From the NCBI GenBank assembly GCA_027063295.1, contig JAMORZ010000090.1:1-11052 (forward strand): a stretch of DNA of 11,052 bases. Direction: 5' to 3'. The notes under the pieces were generated by a model. That model was not told where the DNA came from and did no database searches. It saw only the letters and a list, made by a program, of their open reading frames with translations. Origin of the DNA: Sulfurimonas sp. Its GTDB lineage: Bacteria; Campylobacterota; Campylobacteria; Campylobacterales; Sulfurimonadaceae. The translations under genes were made by a program, and so were the position numbers. Shown in pieces: positions 6,660 to 11,052 of this stretch; position 1 is the stretch's first letter, and every line of letters starts with the position of its first letter.

Positions 6660-7080
6660 CTAATTCCTTAATCGCTATTGTAATTTCATCATCTGCAACT
6701 TTGATTGTTTTTGCATCATCATAAGCAAAATCAAACTTATCAATTTTTTCAAAGTGTGGTGTATTGATAGTATAAGAGGTTTCATTACCCTCCTCTGCTA
6801 TCACTTTTGCACTCCCAATGATAAGGTTTGCAGTCTCTAGTGTCATATCGATGAGTGTTTCTTCATCACTCTCATCCTCTTCAATAAAAAGTTTAGATAC
6901 TCTTTGCATAAATGCTTCATCTGAAGCTATATAAACTCTAAACTTTTTTCCCTCTTGTGTATCTATGTCTATGTAAGCAATAAGTGTTCTCTTATCACTC
7001 ACACCATCTACAACCTCAAACGGTTCTCTAATTTGGTGAATACAAAAATTCTTCGATGCTTCTTCAATAGTTTGTAACAT
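6649..7080 (-). CDS. CheX/CheC-like phosphatase-fold protein
   Basis: CheC, CheX and the N-terminal part of FliY dephosphorylate CheY-P using an E-x-x-N pair on a long helix. This 143-residue protein has that pattern once: E82-T-A-N85 followed by G89 and A91-K92 (LETANLIIGSAK), like the CheX helix E-x-x-N-x-x-x-G-x-A-K. The segment before it (YIASDEAFMQRVSKLF, an acidic loop, then LIDMTL) and the strand after it (SYTINTPHF) also fit CheX order. It is soluble and acidic, with no TM helix. It is the first gene of the operon with fliN and fliO; ATG 7080 has AAGGG at 7091-7087. A role in resetting CheY-P at the switch is inferred from motif and neighbours. It could instead be a structural C-ring accessory that keeps the fold but not the activity. 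Confidence 0.7.
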   Translation of the reverse strand: MLQTIEEASKNFCIHQIREPFEVVDGVSDKRTLIAYIDIDTQEGKKFRVYIASDEAFMQRVSKLFIEEDESDEETLIDMTLETANLIIGSAKVIAEEGNETSYTINTPHFEKIDKFDFAYDDAKTIKVADDEITIAIKELDAK

Positions 7081-7107
7081 TTTCTACCCTTAATATAACT
7101 AAGCTAG

Positions 7108-7113
7108 ATTATA
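7108..7113 (-). promoter_or_regulatory. -10 box for the cheX-like/fliN/fliO operon
   Basis: The minus strand reads AAGTATAATC from 7115 down, a perfect TATAAT at 7113 to 7108. Initiation near 7101 gives a leader of about 20 nt containing AAGGG (7091-7087) before the ATG at 7080. This is a sigma70-type box; I see no sigma54 (GG-N10-GC) or sigma28 flagellar promoter here. Confidence 0.55.
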
Positions 7114-7144
7114 CTTCAATGAAACACAAATGAAAATTAAATGG

Positions 7145-7150
7145 TATAAT
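7145..7150 (+). promoter_or_regulatory. -10 box of the TauE/SafE permease gene
   Basis: TGGTATAAT at 7142-7150 contains a perfect TATAAT 24 bp before the ATG at 7175. Transcription would start near 7157, leaving a very short leader that still holds GGAG (7166-7169). Its presence argues against translation starting upstream at 7130. Confidence 0.6.
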
Positions 7151-7174
7151 CCAAAAAAAGTTTCTGGAGATTGT

Positions 7175-7906
7175 ATGCTTGAATTACTCCTTCTTGGTGC
7201 TATTGTTGGTACTCTCTCTGGTTTTTTTGGTATCGGAGGAGGAACTATTTTAGTTCCTCTTCTCCTTTTTCTTGGATTTGAAACAAAAGTCGCTATTGGA
7301 ATATCAGTTGTGCAAATGGTATTTAGCTCTATTTTTGGAAGTTATCTTAACCATAAAAAAGGTACACTTAATGTGATGATGGTGCTTTTTATAGGACTTG
7401 GTGGCTTTTTGGGAGCAATGCTGAGTGGCTATATCGCCGCACAACTAAGTGATACTACTTTAGAGATAGTTTTTTTAGCTTTTGCTACATTTGCCCTACT
7501 AAGAATGTTTTTTAAAACACATGAACATAAAGAACAAAAAAATCCACCAACAACACTCCTTTTTATAATAGGCTTTTTTATAGGTGCTCTTAGTATGACT
7601 ATCGGTGTGGGTGGCAGTATCATCCTTGTTCCCATACTTGTAGGTTTTTTATATGTTCCACTCAAAAAAGCAACATCAGCTGGACTTTTCTTTGTTGTAT
7701 TTTCATCTCTAAGTGGACTTATCTCACACACACTCAAAGGCCATATTGATTATCAAAGTGGTATCATCATCGGTCTTGCTTCACTTTTTGGGGTATATTT
7801 TGGAATTTATCTCAAAGAGAATGTTGATACCAAATTACAAAAAAAGCTTCTTGTACTATTTTACCTTTGTGTAGTAATTTATCTCTTGCAAAGAGTCTTT
7901 ATCTAA
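7175..7906 (+). CDS. TauE/SafE (TSUP) family membrane permease
   Basis: This 243-residue hydrophobic protein has the two-fold repeat of the TauE/SafE family (old name DUF81). Half 1 starts GTLSGFFGIGGGTILVPLLL (12-31) and half 2 GALSMTIGVGGSIILVPILV (137-156), each with the glycine-rich loop after its first helix. About eight TM helices are expected, with a charged central loop near 112-126 (FFKTHEHKEQKNPP). Family members export sulfite, sulfoacetate or other small organo-sulfur/oxo anions; the substrate here cannot be read from sequence, although sulfite would fit a sulfur oxidiser. An in-frame ATG at 7130 exists, but 7175 is chosen because a TATAAT lies between them and GGAG (7166-7169) is well placed before it. 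It is transcribed alone, divergent from the CheX-like operon; uvrA follows with its own promoter. Confidence 0.88.
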   Translation: MLELLLLGAIVGTLSGFFGIGGGTILVPLLLFLGFETKVAIGISVVQMVFSSIFGSYLNHKKGTLNVMMVLFIGLGGFLGAMLSGYIAAQLSDTTLEIVFLAFATFALLRMFFKTHEHKEQKNPPTTLLFIIGFFIGALSMTIGVGGSIILVPILVGFLYVPLKKATSAGLFFVVFSSLSGLISHTLKGHIDYQSGIIIGLASLFGVYFGIYLKENVDTKLQKKLLVLFYLCVVIYLLQRVFI

Positions 7907-7932
7907 TTTCCTTTCTTTAGTTTAGAAAATGG

Positions 7933-7938
7933 TATAAT
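7933..7938 (+). promoter_or_regulatory. -10 box of the uvrA promoter
   Basis: TGGTATAAT (7930-7938) contains a perfect TATAAT. Initiation near 7945 would place the in-frame GTG at 7955 about 10 nt into the message with no ribosome binding site, and would leave about 34 nt before the TTG at 7979. No LexA-type box is recognisable around it. Confidence 0.6.
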
Positions 7939-7978
7939 TCACACAGAATTATATGTGATATTAACAACAGGAAACAAT

Positions 7979-10801
7979 TTGAAAAAAGACTCTATCATCA
8001 TCACAGGTGCGAGGGAGAACAACCTCAAAAATATCAATCTCACCATCCCAAAAAATGAACTTATCGTTATGACAGGTTTGAGCGGAAGTGGAAAGTCCAC
8101 TCTTGCGTTTGATACACTCTATGCTGAGGGGCAACGCCGTTACATGGAGAGCCTCTCTAGTTATGCTAGACAATTTTTGGATCGTGTGGGCAAGCCTGAT
8201 GTTGACAAGATAGAAGGTCTTACTCCTGCTATTGCGATTGATCAGAAAACCACTTCAAAAAACCCACGCTCAACGGTAGGGACTATCACAGAGATTTATG
8301 ATTATTTTAGACTTTTGTATGCTCGTGTGGGTGTGCAACACTGCCATAAATGTGGTAAAACCATCTCACAGATGTCAGCTTCAGATATCATCGCAGAGGT
8401 AGCAAAGCTCCCTGAGGGTGCAAAGCTTGTGATGATGGCTCCCCTTGTTCGTGAAAACAAAGGTGCTTATGCAGATCTGCTTGAATCACTCGTGCATAAA
8501 GGATATGTAAGAGCGATGATAGATGGTGTGATGGTTCGACTCGATGAGGATATAGAGCTAAGCAAAACCAAAAAACACACTATCAAAGTAATAGTAGATA
8601 GAGTGATAGTCAAAGAGGAGAACAAAGAGCGTATCGCCTCATCGGTAGAAAAAGCACTCAAAGAGAGCTACGGTGAGCTTGAGATAGATATACTCAACCA
8701 TGAAGAGCTTGGAGTAAAAGAGCATATCCACTACTCAGAACACAATGCATGTTTTGATTGTAAGATAAGTTTTGATCCACTAGAACCACTCTCATTTTCG
8801 TTTAACTCTCCAAAGGGTGCTTGTAGTGAGTGTGATGGTTTGGGGCTGCGTTATGCACTTGACCAAGATAAGATCATCGATCAGGATCTTAGCATAGAAA
8901 AAGGTGCTCTCAAGATTGTCTATGGGTTTAACAAAGGCTACTACTTCACTTTTCTCAAAGGGTTTTGTGAGCATAACGAGATAGATATAACCCTGCCATA
9001 CTCAGAACTGCCAAAACACCAACAAAAGGCTATCTTGCACGGTGGTGTAGAGGAGATAGAGTTTTTGTGGAAAAAACACAAGGTCAAACGTATATTTCCT
9101 GGAATCATCCGTATCGCTTATGATATGCTCAAAGATGAAAAAGAACTCGCTGAGTATATGAGTGAGAAGGTGTGTAACGTATGTAACTCCCACCGTCTCA
9201 AACAAGAATCTTTAGCTGTAAAAGTTGCTAACAAAGGGATAGCAGATCTTTTAGAGATGCCAATTAGTAAAACATATCAGTTTTTTGCTGATGAGCAAAA
9301 CTTTGCCTATCTTGATACCCAAAGCGAGATGATAGCCGCACCGATTCTCAATGAGATTCGTGAGAGACTCTACTTTTTACACGATGTGGGGCTTGGCTAC
9401 ATCACACTTGGCAGAGATGCAAGAACCATCTCAGGTGGAGAAGCACAACGTATCCGTATCGCTTCGCAGATAGGGAGTGGGCTTACAGGTGTGATGTATG
9501 TGCTTGATGAGCCAAGTATAGGGCTGCATGAGCGTGATACCCTAAAGCTTATCAGAACACTGCGTTCACTTCAGGAAAAAGGAAACTCTGTCATTGTAGT
9601 GGAGCACGACAAAGAGACCATCGAAAACGCAGACTTTATTGTAGATATTGGTGAGGGGGCTGGAAAGTTTGGTGGTGAAGTTGTCTTTAGTGGAACACTA
9701 AAAGAGCTGAAAAAAGCTTCTACTTTGACATCTGATTATCTCTATGGTCGCAAAAAGATAGAGTACTTTTACAGACGCAAACAAGAAAAATGGATAGAGA
9801 TAAAAAATGTCACCCTCAACAACATCAAAAACCTCTCAGCAAAGATACCACTCAACAACTTTGTGTGTATCACAGGGGTGAGTGGAAGTGGAAAAAGTTC
9901 ACTGATGCTTCAAACACTTCTCCCTACAGCCCGTGAGCTACTCAACCATGCACGCAAAGTAAACAAAGTCGCAGGTGTAGAGATAAATGGTCTTGAAAAT
10001 GTGGACAAAGTTATCTACCTCGATCAAAGCCCAATAGGAAGAACCCCAAGAAGTAACCCAGCAACCTATACAGGTGTGATGGATGAGATACGTAACCTTT
10101 TTGCTCAAACAAAAGAGTCTCAGATACGAGGTTATACAGCATCACGTTTTAGTTTTAATGTCAAAGGTGGTCGTTGTGAGAAGTGTCAGGGTGAGGGTGA
10201 AAACAAGATTGAGATGCACTTCTTGCCAGATATCATGGTGAAGTGTGACTCATGTAACGGACAACGCTACAACCAACAAACACTTGAGGTGCTCTACAAA
10301 GGAAAAACGATCGCTGATGTACTTGCTATGAGTGTAGATGAGGCGTATGAGTTTTTTGCACCTATACCTAAGATAAATGCAAAGATGAAAACTCTTGTAG
10401 ATGTTGGGCTTGGCTACATCACTCTTGGGCAAAACGCAGTGACACTCTCAGGGGGTGAAGCACAACGTATTAAGCTCTCCAAAGAGTTAAGCCGTAAAGA
10501 TACAGGAAAAACACTCTATATTTTAGATGAGCCAACAACAGGGCTTCATTTTGCAGATGTGGACAGACTCACAAATGTTCTGCATAAGTTTGTAGAGCTT
10601 GGTAACTCTGTGCTTATCATCGAGCATAATCTCGATATGATCAAAAACGCAGACTATATTATAGATATGGGACCTGAAGGGGGAAGTGGTGGTGGACTTA
10701 TCATCGCCGAGGGTACTCCAGAAGAACTTGCACAAACGTATGAGCAAACAGGTTCATACACAGGGGAGTATCTTAAAAAAGAGTTGGCACATCATAACTA
10801 G
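7979..10801 (+). CDS. uvrA: Excinuclease ABC subunit A (UvrA)
   Basis: UvrA is the dimeric ABC ATPase that finds bulky DNA lesions and loads UvrB in nucleotide excision repair. The 940-residue product is full length and intact. It has Walker A1 GLSGSGKST (33-41), the UvrB-binding region (about 115-250), zinc ligands C258/C261 and C282/C285, ABC signature 1 ISGGEAQRI (484-492) with Walker B VLDEPSIGLH, Walker A2 GVSGSGKSS (633-641), the damage-sensing zinc module C733/C736 and C756/C759, and signature 2 LSGGEAQRI (823-831) with ILDEPTTGLH. Another CxxC at 122-125 is common in bacterial UvrA. The start is set at TTG 7979, which has AGGAAA at 7969-7974 and begins KKDSIIITGARENNLKN; GTG 7955 would add eight residues but has no ribosome binding site. 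It is single, with its own promoter, and converges on the YgiQ-like gene. Confidence 0.95.
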   Translation: MKKDSIIITGARENNLKNINLTIPKNELIVMTGLSGSGKSTLAFDTLYAEGQRRYMESLSSYARQFLDRVGKPDVDKIEGLTPAIAIDQKTTSKNPRSTVGTITEIYDYFRLLYARVGVQHCHKCGKTISQMSASDIIAEVAKLPEGAKLVMMAPLVRENKGAYADLLESLVHKGYVRAMIDGVMVRLDEDIELSKTKKHTIKVIVDRVIVKEENKERIASSVEKALKESYGELEIDILNHEELGVKEHIHYSEHNACFDCKISFDPLEPLSFSFNSPKGACSECDGLGLRYALDQDKIIDQDLSIEKGALKIVYGFNKGYYFTFLKGFCEHNEIDITLPYSELPKHQQKAILHGGVEEIEFLWKKHKVKRIFPGIIRIAYDMLKDEKELAEYMSEKVCNVCNSHRLKQESLAVKVANKGIADLLEMPISKTYQFFADEQNFAYLDTQSEMIAAPILNEIRERLYFLHDVGLGYITLGRDARTISGGEAQRIRIASQIGSGLTGVMYVLDEPSIGLHERDTLKLIRTLRSLQEKGNSVIVVEHDKETIENADFIVDIGEGAGKFGGEVVFSGTLKELKKASTLTSDYLYGRKKIEYFYRRKQEKWIEIKNVTLNNIKNLSAKIPLNNFVCITGVSGSGKSSLMLQTLLPTARELLNHARKVNKVAGVEINGLENVDKVIYLDQSPIGRTPRSNPATYTGVMDEIRNLFAQTKESQIRGYTASRFSFNVKGGRCEKCQGEGENKIEMHFLPDIMVKCDSCNGQRYNQQTLEVLYKGKTIADVLAMSVDEAYEFFAPIPKINAKMKTLVDVGLGYITLGQNAVTLSGGEAQRIKLSKELSRKDTGKTLYILDEPTTGLHFADVDRLTNVLHKFVELGNSVLIIEHNLDMIKNADYIIDMGPEGGSGGGLIIAEGTPEELAQTYEQTGSYTGEYLKKELAHHN

Positions 10802-10819
10802 AGCCACCCTTTTTACCTT

Positions 10820-11052
10820 TTAAGAAGCAAATCCAGATTTAAAACACTCTTTTTTCACAACTATCTGTTTTTGTTTCTCTTTACGTTTTGTATCTTTTTC
10901 AACAAAGATTTTTTTACGAGTTACAGGGTCCATCTCTGTGTAGTACATCACAGCTGAGTATGTTCCAGGAGTTGGTATAAATACCTGAGCCTGTTCTGGG
11001 TTCATCTTGAGCTCTTGAGTTGTGAAACGTTTGAGCTCTTTCATATCGCTCT
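10820..11052 (-). CDS. YgiQ-family radical SAM protein, C-terminal fragment (cut by window edge)
   Basis: The frame is open from the right edge to a TAA at 10820-10822, so only about the last 76 residues of a longer protein are present. The ATG at 11042-11044 is internal, because the frame continues upstream (S-D before M). QAQVFIPTPGTYSAVMYYTE, then MDPVTRKKIFVEKD, resembles the conserved end of the YgiQ/UPF0313 family (Q-V-Q-x-F-x-P-x-P-x-x-x-x-x-x-M-Y-Y-T-x-x-D-P), followed by a Lys-rich tail. The radical SAM CxxxCxxC core would lie outside the window, and the substrate of this family is not established. It converges on uvrA with an 18-bp gap. Confidence 0.75.
   Translation of the reverse strand, partial: SDMKELKRFTTQELKMNPEQAQVFIPTPGTYSAVMYYTEMDPVTRKKIFVEKDTKRKEKQKQIVVKKECFKSGFAS

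Noticed and set aside
7130..7174. Upstream start of the permease at ATG 7130 (15 extra residues)
   Set aside because: The extension spans the TATAAT at 7145-7150, has no ribosome binding site, and encodes a charged stretch ahead of an otherwise complete first TM helix.
10784..10819. Possible terminator for uvrA (TGGC ... GCCA followed by CCCTTTTTA)
   Set aside because: The stem is only 4 bp with a loop of about 14 nt; it is too weak to call.
11042..11044. A complete 74-residue small gene at the right edge
   Set aside because: The frame stays open past this ATG to the window end, and the translation matches the C-terminal end of a long radical SAM family, so it is a cut-off fragment.
1..11052. 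Mobile elements, CRISPR array, toxin-antitoxin or defence genes
   Set aside because: No transposase, integrase, terminal inverted repeats, regularly spaced repeats or defence-type domains were seen. All frames on both strands are accounted for by conserved housekeeping families.

Overview
The window looks like chromosomal housekeeping DNA from a free-living, AT-rich member of the Campylobacterota (Epsilonproteobacteria), most likely a Sulfurimonas/Sulfuricurvum/Sulfurovum-type sulfur oxidiser. The main reasons are the heterodisulfide-reductase-type (type E) succinate dehydrogenase/fumarate reductase operon, the short CheX-FliN-FliO flagellar cluster, a TauE/SafE-type permease, AT-rich codon use and Campylobacterota-like promoters with a strong TATAAT box and no clear -35. 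The genus is an inference; nothing in the window proves it.

Layout from left to right. A 5' fragment of thiL (thiamine-monophosphate kinase, minus strand, TTG start) leaves the left edge. It is divergent from a two-TM membrane protein whose C-terminal GGDEF domain has lost both its active-site motif and its inhibitory site. After a hairpin comes a tight plus-strand operon, sdhA-sdhB-sdhE: a flavoprotein without a Tat signal, an iron-sulfur protein with one [2Fe-2S] and two complete four-cysteine motifs, and a CCG-domain subunit replacing the usual haem/membrane anchor. A second hairpin ends this operon.

Next is a minus-strand operon of three overlapping genes, transcribed from about 7113 down to 5377: a CheX-like CheY-P phosphatase candidate, flagellar switch protein FliN, and a FliO-like export protein with a signal peptide and an added periplasmic domain. 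Together they look like a split version of FliY (phosphatase domain plus FliN domain) followed by an export-gate assembly factor. Divergent from them is a TauE/SafE-family permease, then a complete uvrA. Converging on uvrA is the 3' end of a YgiQ-type radical SAM protein that leaves the right edge.

Several starts differ from the longest reading frame: uvrA probably starts at a TTG (7979), the permease at 7175 downstream of its own promoter, and sdhE at 4440. I see no mobile element, CRISPR array, tRNA or rRNA, phage gene or defence system. The points worth a second look are domain-level oddities in known families (degenerate GGDEF, split FliY, extended FliO, cytoplasmic type E SDH), not a new multi-gene system. 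No gene-free stretch is longer than 300 bases.
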